Origin: Mariniphaga sp963747515
Lineage (GTDB): Bacteria; Bacteroidota; Bacteroidia; Bacteroidales; Prolixibacteraceae
Length of the DNA stretch: 64,000 nt
Assembly: GCA_963747515.1 (NCBI GenBank)
Contig: CAVVFN010000008.1
Span: 682,001-746,000, forward strand
Reading direction: 5' to 3'
Numbering within the stretch: position 1 is the first letter of the stretch; each line of letters opens with the position of its first letter. This document shows positions 47,969 to 56,048 of this stretch, one piece after another. Both the position numbers and the translations under genes were made by a program. The notes beneath the pieces were generated by a model, which did no database searches, was not told the DNA's origin, and saw only the letters and a program-made list of their open reading frames with translations.

Positions 47969-48316
47969 TTAACCCCCCGAGCGTTTTACCTTATAACCTT
48001 CCTGCTGAAGAAGCTCCATCAGTCGCACGCGAAAGTCACCCTGAATAAGTATTTCCTTGTCTTTAACACTGCCCCCAACACCACATTTTGTTTTTAATTT
48101 TTTACCTAAAGACTTAACATCTTCTTCCTTCCCGATAAAACCCGATACTAATGTAACTTTTTTGCCCTGACGTTTCTTCTTGTCAAGGCTTACTGTCAGT
48201 TGCTGCTGTTGGGGTGGCAGGGTTTCCTCCTCCGAAGCCTTTCCCTCTTCAAAATTAAATTCCTGATTGGTGGAATAAACCATTCCAAGCCTTTTTTTCC
48301 AATCGTTTATCATCAT
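47969..48316 (-). CDS. translation initiation factor SUI1/YciH family
   Basis: A 115-residue protein of the SUI1 (eIF1)-like family. The second half carries the family pattern 'KKVTLVSGF', 'LGKKLKTKCGVGGSVKDKEILIQGDFRVRLMELL' and a C-terminal basic tail. Bacterial YciH-type members affect start-codon choice or stress translation. The N-terminal 45 residues are acidic and likely disordered. Location unremarkable. Confidence 0.88.
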   Translation of the reverse strand: MMINDWKKRLGMVYSTNQEFNFEEGKASEEETLPPQQQQLTVSLDKKKRQGKKVTLVSGFIGKEEDVKSLGKKLKTKCGVGGSVKDKEILIQGDFRVRLMELLQQEGYKVKRSGG

Positions 48317-48412
48317 TCACCTCCTCATTTTAGATGTAAAAAACAAAGGTAAATCCAGAGAACTTAAAATCCATTTTTTATTGTAACTTTTTAATTTAAA
48401 AAAATATATTCA

Positions 48413-48957
48413 ATGAAGACATTTCTGTTACTTTTACCATGTTGTATTTTATTCCCACTGCTAACCAACAGCCAGCCGCAGGATATCCCACTTATTACTG
48501 TTGAAAAGATTTCCGACAACCTTTTTCAGCTTACCGGCGGAAGAGGAGCCAATTCCGGGAAGTAAAACTGTAGAATTGCTTTATTTTGGTATTGGACATA
48601 CAACAGGTGATATTGTTGTTTTTTTTCCTGAAGAAAAAGTTGCCTTCATTGGTGACCAGGTATTTTTCGAAAGACCTCAACTTATCCATTCCTATAAAGG
48701 CGGCAACTCATTTAAACATATAAGAACCATTGAATTGATGTTGAGTTCACTTGATGCTGATCAATATTGCAGCGGCCATGCTCCTAAAATCACGAGCCGA
48801 TGTCGTGCAGTACCTTTAAGAAATAAAGCAGCTTCAGCAGGAAATAAAATCATCAGTAAATGCAGGAATGGCTCTCAAAGAAATTCAGGAAGATTATAAT
48901 CATGAAAAACTACGGCTTGTAGAAACTATTTATAATGAACTGAAAAATTATAAATAA
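48413..48957 (+). pseudogene. metallo-beta-lactamase-fold hydrolase, decayed
   Basis: The gene starts at ATG 48413 with a signal peptide (MKTFLLLLPCC) and 'NLFQLTGGRGANSG', the opening of an MBL-fold protein, then meets a stop. A second frame continues with 'SKTVELLYFGIGHTTGDIVVFFPEEKVAFIGD', which is the GHTxGD part of the fold and then 'GHAPKIT'. The HxHxDH metal-binding section (about 80-100 residues) that belongs between them is absent. Towards the end there is a further frame change, and the tail (a coherent 'EIQEDYNHEKLRLVETIYNELKNYK' region) is separated by an in-frame stop. So there is a large deletion plus at least one more lesion. The protein cannot be active. Confidence 0.8.
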
Positions 48958-49081
48958 CAACTTTTCAGTTCTTTTAAAATTACTTTACAGAGATTATAAC
49001 AAAAAGAATCTTACCTGGAATTCATTTCCCTTATTGTTCAAAATAACAATTCAACCTATAAAAATTGAAAAAACGTATGAA

Positions 49082-50260
49082 TTACCATTTAACTTTATCA
49101 TTGGATAATATAGCATAACCAGGACGTGGGTTTGCTTCAGAAAACACCTTCATTTTCTCATACGGCTCAATCACAATTCCCTTTTCATTAACATCTCCGT
49201 TTTCATCAAGAACCGCATTTAAATTAAGCCCCAGATGTTCAGCCAGAAACGGATAAACTGCTTTACGCTTTGACACCTCATATCCATGACCTTCTTTCGC
49301 AAGGTGTACATTTTTCACCTTATTCTCAGCATCCATAAGTCGGTAAATAAATTGGATGTGTGGGAATTCCACTTCAGGAGTATTCCTGGTCCAATCATCA
49401 CCATCAGAAACCAGCAACATGGGACGAGGCGCTGCCAATGCTGCTATCTCTACATTATTTGTCTGATGCTTATTGCTTTTATGAACAGGCATTCCGCTTT
49501 CACAGACACAACCACCAAAAAAATGAGCCGAAACCTGCACAACAGGAACCGATACTTTTATTCGATCATCGATTGCCGTAAGCAGAAATGCCTGTGTTGC
49601 ACCTCCGGAAGCTCCTGTAACAGCGATTCGTTCCGAATCAATGTTTTCAAGCGACAATAAAAAATCAAGGGCTCTTATGCTATTCCACAACTGCTGCTTT
49701 AAGGCCATTGGATGCTTATGCTCCCATCCCCAATCACCCATTTCTCCATAACCAACCATATCGTATGCAAAAACCACAGCACCCATTCTGGCCAAAGCGG
49801 CACAACGAATCTGGGCATCCCGACGATATCTTCCATAATCTTCAGCCTTTGCCCAATGGCCATGAGTACTGAGAATTCCCGGCATTTTCTCTTTTCTTAC
49901 TTCCGGCAGGTATAAACTGCCTGTTACAAATACACCCGGCAAACTTTCAATTGCTACATTCCGCACGGAATAACCTTCATAAATCCGGCTATCCGTATAT
50001 CGGGGTTTAAGCTGTGCCTTCTCAGGAAAATGATCGAGACCCGATCCCTTAAGTATTCCATTCCTGATAAGCTCTGCGCGCTGCAGCCATTCCTCTTTGG
50101 TTTGGTACTGTTTTTTTAAATCCTGTATTACATCAGATGCTTCTTCTTCAGTATAATAATGACCAACACAAAGATTAGGATTTGCCTTTTCCTGAGAAAC
50201 AGCCTGAAAAATGCTCATCATAAACAGGATGACCATAAATTTATATCCATGTACTTTCAT
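49082..50260 (-). CDS. secreted alpha/beta-hydrolase (acetyl-xylan-esterase-like)
   Basis: A 392-residue exported hydrolase (signal about residues 1-22). A triad is visible: Ser218 in 'TGASGG', Asp in 'LVSDGDDW' and His in 'EGHGYE'. The cap-like 'HGHWAKAEDYGRYRRDAQIR' and 'YGEMGDWGWEHKHP' segments are characteristic of the bacterial dienelactone/acetyl-xylan-esterase-type hydrolases frequent in glycan clusters. Alone on its strand here. Likely cleaves esters from polysaccharides or other acylated substrates. Confidence 0.8.
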   Translation of the reverse strand: MKVHGYKFMVILFMMSIFQAVSQEKANPNLCVGHYYTEEEASDVIQDLKKQYQTKEEWLQRAELIRNGILKGSGLDHFPEKAQLKPRYTDSRIYEGYSVRNVAIESLPGVFVTGSLYLPEVRKEKMPGILSTHGHWAKAEDYGRYRRDAQIRCAALARMGAVVFAYDMVGYGEMGDWGWEHKHPMALKQQLWNSIRALDFLLSLENIDSERIAVTGASGGATQAFLLTAIDDRIKVSVPVVQVSAHFFGGCVCESGMPVHKSNKHQTNNVEIAALAAPRPMLLVSDGDDWTRNTPEVEFPHIQFIYRLMDAENKVKNVHLAKEGHGYEVSKRKAVYPFLAEHLGLNLNAVLDENGDVNEKGIVIEPYEKMKVFSEANPRPGYAILSNDKVKW

Positions 50261-50823
50261 TTGTAGAAATTTTAATTATTTCCAAAACAGGGTATTATTC
50301 CTGTACAATTTATCTTATGCCTTAAAGATAAGGATTCATCAGCATACAATATCAACTAAAAGTATTTTATGCAAAAAAAATTAATAGAATCATGCCTTAT
50401 ATCTAAACTTCCTTATATAGCCCATTCCTTTTCAAAATTATTGTTGCAGAAATATCTTTTGTGATAAACCATTTTTCCTGTTAAAATAAAAGATATTAAA
50501 TCATTGTTGTCCGGTAAACCGGAATATTTATAATTCTTTATTTTTAACATGCAGTTAATCAGTAAGTGTGTTTTTCATGTTCAAAAGTAAGCCCCCTCTA
50601 TTTCTGAGAAATAACGGATTTTGATATTGTAGTTCATCAACTGTTGCCCGATTATTGAAACTGGATTGGAAAAAGCCCGATTGCGTTTTATCCGGCTTTT
50701 CACCAAAGATTGGCAAGCATTAATTCAAATGCAGACATTCCGGATGGGATTAAAGTACCGCCGGATGAATATTGTTTTTTACCCTACACGAGATGATTTT
50801 ATTCTAGTAAAATCAATATATAA

Positions 50824-50922
50824 AGAAAGTAATAAGTTAGTATAAAGTTAGTATAAAGCTAGTATATGGTTATCTTTATACTAACTTTATACTAGCTTTA
50901 TACTAGCTTTTAACTAGCTTTG
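50824..50922. repeat. 11-bp-period inverted repeat array, locus 2
   Basis: Left arm: AGTTAGTATAA (50835-50845), AGTTAGTATAA (50846-50856), AGCTAGTATAT (50857-50867), with a degenerate unit before. Right arm in reverse orientation: TTATACTAACT (50876-50886), TTATACTAGCT (50887-50897), TTATACTAGCT (50898-50908), TTTAACTAGCT (50909-50919). Each right unit is the reverse complement of a left unit with 0-2 changes, mostly C/T or G/A. A stem of over 30 bp could form. The array lies in a 1158-bp gap with no gene. Confidence 0.85.
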
Positions 50923-50949
50923 ATAATAACAATTTATATTCAATTCACT

Positions 50950-51159
50950 TTAAAATTTTCTGGCAATGGGAAAAATATCCCTTGTAACGCGCCGGCCTTG
51001 TCCGTAAATAACTGATGCCTCTCCAGGAATTTCCTGCGAGGTTTCCTGTTTTTCCTGATAGACCGCTAAGTACTCCTTTTTTAGGGGTGATAACTGTTTC
51101 GTAAATTTTTGGTTATCCGGTTTTCTGCCGGTACAGCAGATCGGGTATAACTTTATCGG
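50950..51159 (-). pseudogene. short open frame without start, possible remnant
   Basis: On the minus strand, a 69-codon stretch is open from just after a stop at 51160-51162 down to a stop at 50950-50952. It has no ATG, a very polar composition and no family I recognise. Its length is above chance expectation for such AT-rich DNA but not decisive. It lies between the two ~65-bp repeats, so it may belong to a dead mobile or repeat element. Confidence 0.3.
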
Positions 51160-51418
51160 TTATTTTTTAAAATTTGTATTTTTACCCATGTCTGACTTTT
51201 TTGTGTAGTTACTTAAAAGCAGACATTCCGGGGGGTATTGAAAAAGTACCGGGCGGATGATTAACATTTTTTTACCTGACACTAATGATATGAAATATAT
51301 GGAATGCATTCTTCAAAATATTTAAAAAATACCATTCTGAAAATTTCTCCATAAGCCAAAAAAACATCATTGAAAGTAATCATTGAAAAAACAGAAAGTA
51401 CAATGTGCATATTCGAAC

Positions 51419-52459
51419 TTACCTGCGCAATCGGATAAAAACAGGAAAATGATCACTTGCGCCACCAGAATAGTTGTGGTTTTCAAAGGTACTTTTAGGA
51501 AATGATTCTCCATTCCGGTGAATCTCTTCCATCAAGGGTTCACGATAAATAAATCCTTTTTTTTTCCTGATGCACCATCCTTTTGAATCGAGCAATTCCT
51601 GTGAAACGATTATATTATCCAGCATATTCCATTTACCCCTATAGTTATAAGAGCCCATTCCAGTGATAAAATCAGGAAACATCAGGTTTATAAAACTGGC
51701 TCCGGGAGTAGCTGGACGACAGGCATCCAATACTTCCTGCAGGCTTTTGTTGTTGGGTTCGTCATTCATATCACCCATAACAATAATGTGATTTTTGGGA
51801 TTGGATAATTTGACGGAGTCGATTTTTACCTTTAAAATTTTGGCAGCAGCCACCCGTTTGGATTCGGTTTCAGCAACTCCCCCTATACGTGACGGCCAGT
51901 GGTTAATAAAAATATGAAATTCTTCCCCGTTTAAGGCAGAGCCTTTTACATATAAAATATCACGAGTTTTGGAATTGGGTTTATTTTTAAAAACGACAGG
52001 TATTGCAACATGGTAAAGTACATTGAATTCATCCGGCCGGTATATCAGGGCACAATCGATACCTCTTATATCAGGACTTTCATGATGCACTACAAAATAG
52101 CCGCCGTTTATCAGCAATTGTGTCTGAACCAGGTCCTTCACCACCTGCTCATTTTCCACTTCACACAATCCGACAATTTCAGGGAATTCATTCTTATTAA
52201 TCCCTACAATAACCCGGGAAAGATCATCTAATTTTTTTTGGTATCGCAATTTATCCCACTTGTTCCTGCCTTCCGGAGTAAACTCTCCATCACGGGTTCC
52301 TGCCGTATTAAGGGTGTCAAAAAGGTTTTCGACATTATAAAAAACTACTGTCAGGTTTCGCCGGTCGGCATGTTTCGGAATAGTGCAGGAAACAACAAAA
52401 ACCAATGCTGCAAATAATAAAATAACTGTTACCCGGATGAACTTAACTGAATATTTCAT
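51419..52459 (-). CDS. endonuclease/exonuclease/phosphatase-family lipoprotein
   Basis: A 346-residue protein. The start at 52459 places the lipobox (LVFVVSC-T) after a single hydrophobic stretch; the longer Met overlaps the HAD gene. Motifs of the EEP superfamily are complete: 'FYNVENLFDT', 'GLCEVENEQV' (metal Glu), 'INHWPSRIGG' (catalytic His), 'VMGDMNDEP' (Asp-Asn) and 'SDHFPVF' (Asp-His). Exported members are nucleases or phosphodiesterases that take up phosphate or degrade DNA. Seven bases separate it from the HAD gene, on the same strand. Confidence 0.85.
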   Translation of the reverse strand: MKYSVKFIRVTVILLFAALVFVVSCTIPKHADRRNLTVVFYNVENLFDTLNTAGTRDGEFTPEGRNKWDKLRYQKKLDDLSRVIVGINKNEFPEIVGLCEVENEQVVKDLVQTQLLINGGYFVVHHESPDIRGIDCALIYRPDEFNVLYHVAIPVVFKNKPNSKTRDILYVKGSALNGEEFHIFINHWPSRIGGVAETESKRVAAAKILKVKIDSVKLSNPKNHIIVMGDMNDEPNNKSLQEVLDACRPATPGASFINLMFPDFITGMGSYNYRGKWNMLDNIIVSQELLDSKGWCIRKKKGFIYREPLMEEIHRNGESFPKSTFENHNYSGGASDHFPVFIRLRR

Positions 52460-52466
52460 TGCCTGT

Positions 52467-53075
52467 TTAAATATCCTTTCCAATGGTCACCTTGTAATAA
52501 CCGGTTACCAGAGTAGACATCATTCCTGCTGCACGTGCAGCCTGAATTCCCAGTTTACCATCTTCGAAAACATGACATATTTCCGGTTCAACACCCATAA
52601 GCGCAGCACATTTTAAAAACGTTTCGGGATGTGGCTTGGGATGTTCCACGTCTTCGCCTGAAACCAGAATTTCAAAGTTGTCCTTCAATCCAATGATTTC
52701 CAAAGTTTTCCAGGCAAGACGCCTATAGCCACCGGTGCCAATGGCCATAGGCATTTTCCTGTGGTACTTCCTTACCAGCTCTACCACTGGCCTCACCGGT
52801 TTCATTTTATGCATTATTTTTTCATATTCGCTTTCCTTATAACGTCCAGTTTCTTCAGGATTCATTTTGGTACCAAACATTTCATTCAGCTTTTGTATAG
52901 TTGCAATTGCCGGGACTCCCGCCAGGGTGGCAAAAAGTTCGGGAGTAAAATCAATACCAAAACCGGATAATATATTTTTATATGCTAAAAAATGCACAGG
53001 CATAGTATCAGCTATGGTACCGTCCAGATCGAAAATAAGCGCTTTCGCCTTCGGATTGACAACTATTTTTTTCAC
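52467..53075 (-). CDS. HAD-superfamily phosphatase/phosphoglucomutase-like
   Basis: A 202-residue HAD hydrolase (beta-phosphoglucomutase/GPH-type). Motif I is 'LIFDLDGTIADTMPVH', motif II Gly-rich 'MAIGTGGYRR', motif III Lys in 'DVEHPKPHPETFLK' and motif IV 'CHVFEDGKLGIQAARAAGM'. Cap inserted after motif I (helical). Dephosphorylates a sugar phosphate or phosphoglycolate-like substrate. Precedes the EEP gene in transcription; a coupled phosphate-salvage role is possible. Confidence 0.88.
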   Translation of the reverse strand: MKKIVVNPKAKALIFDLDGTIADTMPVHFLAYKNILSGFGIDFTPELFATLAGVPAIATIQKLNEMFGTKMNPEETGRYKESEYEKIMHKMKPVRPVVELVRKYHRKMPMAIGTGGYRRLAWKTLEIIGLKDNFEILVSGEDVEHPKPHPETFLKCAALMGVEPEICHVFEDGKLGIQAARAAGMMSTLVTGYYKVTIGKDI

Positions 53076-53295
53076 TCAATTCATATTTGTTAACAAAGCT
53101 TCAAATTTAACAATAAAAGCTTATTTGGTCCTATGCCTTAATTTCTATGTCAACCCATTTTTTAATTTGAAGAACAGTAATTTTTGTCAGTAATTAAATT
53201 CCCTCCTTTTTCATTATAAATGATTCCGAAGAAATAAGTTTCTGCAGATATGAACTCCTTTAAGAAAATTTTCGTTTATTTCTTTATGGTTCAGC

Positions 53296-53368
53296 GCCTA
53301 TCTACTTTATACTTACTTCATAGTATCTTCATAGTAACATTCGAGAAGTTAATGAGAACTTGAACTAA
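53296..53368. repeat. 11-bp-period repeat array, locus 3 (degenerate)
   Basis: Reading the plus strand: TTATACTTACT (53307-53317), TCATAGTATCT (53318-53328), TCATAGTAACA (53329-53339), then an opposite-orientation unit AGTTAATGAGA (53347-53357). The period is exactly 11. The first unit matches the right-arm unit of locus 2 (TTATACTAACT) at 10 of 11 positions, and AGTTAATGAGA shares AGTTAAT with locus 1. The gap 53076-53459 holds no gene. Confidence 0.6.
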
Positions 53369-53459
53369 GGATGAATGTTTCATAACTCCTGTTTTTAATT
53401 TGTTAAAGTAGAATAAAAGTTAAGGAAAAATACCCACTTTTGCTTAAATTCGTAATATA

Positions 53460-53879
53460 ATGAACCACTCGATGCTTTTATATACTCTTCCTCAATGGTT
53501 TGTTTTTGTAGCGATAATTGCCAGTGTTTACGGATGGGTGGAACATAAAAAAAACATCCGGCTGCTGGGGCCAGTAATTTTTTTCTTACTTGGAATTTTT
53601 GCAATACTGGCCTTATGGGGGGATTTATTTTCAGCTTATGAATTTCTAACTCCTGAAGAAATTATAAGTGAAGAAATGGAAGATTTAAATACAGAAATTC
53701 CCTTTCAGGCCATACTTTTTCCTGCCTATCTCTTTTTTGTTCTTTCGGGACTACTTGCCATTCCTTCTTTTATCCTGGAATGGAGAAACCGGAAAGGTAA
53801 AAACCTGCTGCTGATCCTTACTTCCTTGACTGCACTTTTAGGATTTTTTATGATTGTAGGAGCATTAAGAACCCTGTAA
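53460..53879 (+). CDS. four-helix membrane protein of unknown function
   Basis: A 139-residue protein with four hydrophobic helices (about 8-27, 34-54, 80-102 and 112-132) and an acidic loop between the second and third. No family match. Isolated in the region; the following 278 bases to the aminotransferase contain no gene I can support except a 12-bp palindrome at 53975-53986. Hypothetical. Confidence 0.6.
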   Translation: MNHSMLLYTLPQWFVFVAIIASVYGWVEHKKNIRLLGPVIFFLLGIFAILALWGDLFSAYEFLTPEEIISEEMEDLNTEIPFQAILFPAYLFFVLSGLLAIPSFILEWRNRKGKNLLLILTSLTALLGFFMIVGALRTL

Positions 53880-54157
53880 TTTTTAAAGAAAACAACCACA
53901 TCCAAAGCCGTCTCAGGGAAAAATATAGATGATTCAGGAATAGGAAGGTGTACATTTGGATGCCAGGACTCCATCTGCCTAGGCAGCTTTCTTTTAATTT
54001 CCCGGTTTACTTTAACAAAAAGTTTACTTTTCAGGAAAATCATTATAATTTCTTCAGAATAAGCGTCATTTTACGAACAATCGTCATTTAGTTTATGGTT
54101 ATTTTTTATATTGCACCTAAAATTTATAATCGAAAAACAAATAGAAAAAACACAATT

Positions 54158-55447
54158 ATGAATCCACAGGCTGAAGAACTCAACCAGATTATTCGTCAAA
54201 AAAGTGCACAGGTATATGAAATGTTATCTGAAAAAGGGAAAGCCATTTTTTTTCCAAAGAAAGGTATTCTTGGTCAAACTGCCGAAGCCAAAGGCACCCG
54301 TATAAATGCCACTATTGGCACAGCTGTAGAAGATGATGGTTCTCCAATGCGCCTTGAAAATCTTGCAGCACGAATAGACCTTGATCCCTCACTTGCCTTC
54401 CCTTATGCTCCCAGCTTCGGCAGGCCCGATCTTCGAGCAAAATGGAAGAGTATGATGTATGAGAAAAATCCATCACTGGGCAAAACTGAAATCAGTATGC
54501 CGGTAGTGACAAACGCATTAACTCATGGCATGAGTATGGTTGGTTATCTGTTTGCCGATTCAGGCGATGAGGTAATTGTTCCCGATTTATTCTGGGGCAA
54601 CTATAATTTAATTTTAGGTAATGCCTACGGCGCCAGTTTGGTAAAATTTAACTTATTTAAAAACGAACAATTCGACCTCGATGCTTTTGAAGCAAAACTA
54701 AATGAAGGGAAAACAGGCAAAAAAATTGTTCTGCTGAACTTCCCAAATAATCCGGCAGGATATACACCCACTCAGGCAGAAGTAGATAGTATTATACGGA
54801 TTATTGGGGAAGCAGCAGAAAAAGGGAACCGGATAGTTTGCATAACCGACGATGCTTACTTTGGATTGGTTTATGAAGAAGGAATTGCCCGTGAAAGCAT
54901 CTTCACACCATTGGCAAATCTGCACGAAAATGTGCTGGCCATTAAACTTGACGGAGCAACCAAAGAAGACTATGTCTGGGGCTTTCGGGTTGGTTTTATC
55001 ACATATGCGATAAAAGGTGGCGATTCCGAATTGTATGGTACACTGGAAGCAAAAACGGCCGGGGCTATCCGCGGCAACATTTCCAATGCGTCTAATCTGT
55101 CGCAGTCGCTAATGGTTGCTGCATATAACGACAGCAACTATAATGAACAAAAAGAAGCCAAATTTCAGCTCATGCAAAAACGTTATGAGGCTGTAAAAGA
55201 AGCATTGAAAGATGAAAAGTACCGGAAATATTTTAAGGCATTGCCATTTAACAGTGGGTATTTCATGTGTGTGCAACTTGAAGAAGGCCTTTCAGGAGAC
55301 GATATCCGCCAGATATTGATTAATAGATACAGCATTGGCACCATCAGTTTAAACAATATTCTAAGGCTTGCCTTTTCAGCCGTTGCTGCCACTGACATAA
55401 AAGAAATGTTTGAAGGAATATACAAAGCATGCAAAGAATGCAGCTAA
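54158..55447 (+). CDS. class I/II aminotransferase, aspartate/tyrosine-type
   Basis: A 429-residue PLP enzyme. I start at ATG 54158 (MNPQAEELNQ); the longer Met 63 bases upstream adds a basic, non-conserved leader. Landmarks are 'NFPNNPAGYTPTQAEVDSIIRI' (Asn/Pro), 'CITDDAYFGLVYEEG' and the PLP Lys at about residue 269 in 'LDGATKEDYVWGFRVGF'. The sequence resembles a branch of aminotransferases that are about 430 residues. Ends before a strong bidirectional terminator. Reaction probably transamination of an amino acid; exact substrate unknown. Confidence 0.88.
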   Translation: MNPQAEELNQIIRQKSAQVYEMLSEKGKAIFFPKKGILGQTAEAKGTRINATIGTAVEDDGSPMRLENLAARIDLDPSLAFPYAPSFGRPDLRAKWKSMMYEKNPSLGKTEISMPVVTNALTHGMSMVGYLFADSGDEVIVPDLFWGNYNLILGNAYGASLVKFNLFKNEQFDLDAFEAKLNEGKTGKKIVLLNFPNNPAGYTPTQAEVDSIIRIIGEAAEKGNRIVCITDDAYFGLVYEEGIARESIFTPLANLHENVLAIKLDGATKEDYVWGFRVGFITYAIKGGDSELYGTLEAKTAGAIRGNISNASNLSQSLMVAAYNDSNYNEQKEAKFQLMQKRYEAVKEALKDEKYRKYFKALPFNSGYFMCVQLEEGLSGDDIRQILINRYSIGTISLNNILRLAFSAVAATDIKEMFEGIYKACKECS

Positions 55448-55450
55448 ATC

Positions 55451-55488
55451 AAAAAGACTGTCTTGCACCGGTGCAACAGTCTTTTTTT
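55451..55488. terminator. bidirectional terminator
   Basis: A 10-bp outer stem (AAAAAGACTG, 55451-55460, with CAGTCTTTTT, 55477-55486) and an inner TTGCAC/GTGCAA stem, ending in a T-run. It serves the rightward aminotransferase and the leftward GroES-like gene, whose stop lies at 55487. Confidence 0.85.
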
Positions 55489-55870
55489 ATTCTAAAATAG
55501 CTTCATCTCTTATTATCATCAGAATAGCTGAATGAGGCAAAATAATGTATTTTTCCTTATTGAACTCAATATCAAAACCGCTCTTACTTAAATATACAGC
55601 CAAATCGCCCCGTCTGGCCTGCAGGGGTACATATTTCACATTATCCTGCTTTTGCTTCCATGCTTCATCCTCGTCAGACACAGCAGGAATGGGATAACCT
55701 GGTCCAACTCTAATTATATAACCACTCTGCACTTGCTCATTCTCCTGAACTGTAGGTGGCAAATAAAGTCCTGTTCTGGTTTTCCCTGAAAGTGTTTTAG
55801 GTTTTACCAGCACTCTGTCGCCAACCATTATGAACTTCTCCAGATCCTTTTCTTCAATTATAAGTGACAT
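55487..55870 (-). CDS. GroES-family co-chaperone-like protein
   Basis: A 127-residue protein with the GroES beta-barrel pattern: 'MVGDRVLVKPKTLSGKTRTGLYLPPTVQENEQVQSGYIIRVGPG' and the roof-loop region, ending in 'FNKEKYIILPHSAILMIIRD'. It is longer than GroES (about 95 residues) because of an insert near residues 70-95. No groEL is nearby, so this is a solitary paralogue rather than the main co-chaperonin. The mobile-loop equivalent is present. Role unknown beyond the family; it might aid a specific client. Confidence 0.85.
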   Translation of the reverse strand: MSLIIEEKDLEKFIMVGDRVLVKPKTLSGKTRTGLYLPPTVQENEQVQSGYIIRVGPGYPIPAVSDEDEAWKQKQDNVKYVPLQARRGDLAVYLSKSGFDIEFNKEKYIILPHSAILMIIRDEAILE

Positions 55871-56048
55871 TCTCTATCGTTTTTTGATGACAAAGATAGA
55901 ATTTATGTATAGAATCCCCGATGTTAAAGTTTGGCAAAATCGGTTAAATCGAATTAGAAAAAATCATTATTTAATTTATTACTTAATATTCCTCCTTGAC
56001 AAGAGAGAGATTAATCTTAAATTAGATCGATTCAATAAACTATAATAA

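Larger units (their letters stand above)
50727..51281. repeat. imperfect direct repeat of about 65 bp flanking the second 11-mer array
   Basis: Copy 1 is at 50727-50790 and copy 2 at 51216-51281. Both contain GCAGACATTCCGG, then a near-matched GTACCG..CGGATGA, then a T-run and a TACC..ACAC end. They are in the same orientation, about 490 bp apart, and flank both the 11-mer array and a decayed open frame. Identity is roughly 80 percent by eye. No transposase gene is present. The bases 50261-50726 and 51282-51418 hold no gene I can support. Confidence 0.6.

Noticed and set aside
50641..50720. 7-bp-arm hairpin (50671-50677 with 50694-50700) as a terminator
   Set aside because: The stem is short, no T-tract follows on the plus strand in the right place, and no gene ends nearby.
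53975..53986. 12-bp palindrome CTGCCTAGGCAG as a regulatory site
   Set aside because: Single short palindrome with no nearby promoter box or partner; insufficient to call.
53726..54043. 105-codon minus-strand frame overlapping the four-helix membrane protein
   Set aside because: Most of the frame is antisense to the membrane protein gene and the rest is in intergenic DNA. No domain is visible.
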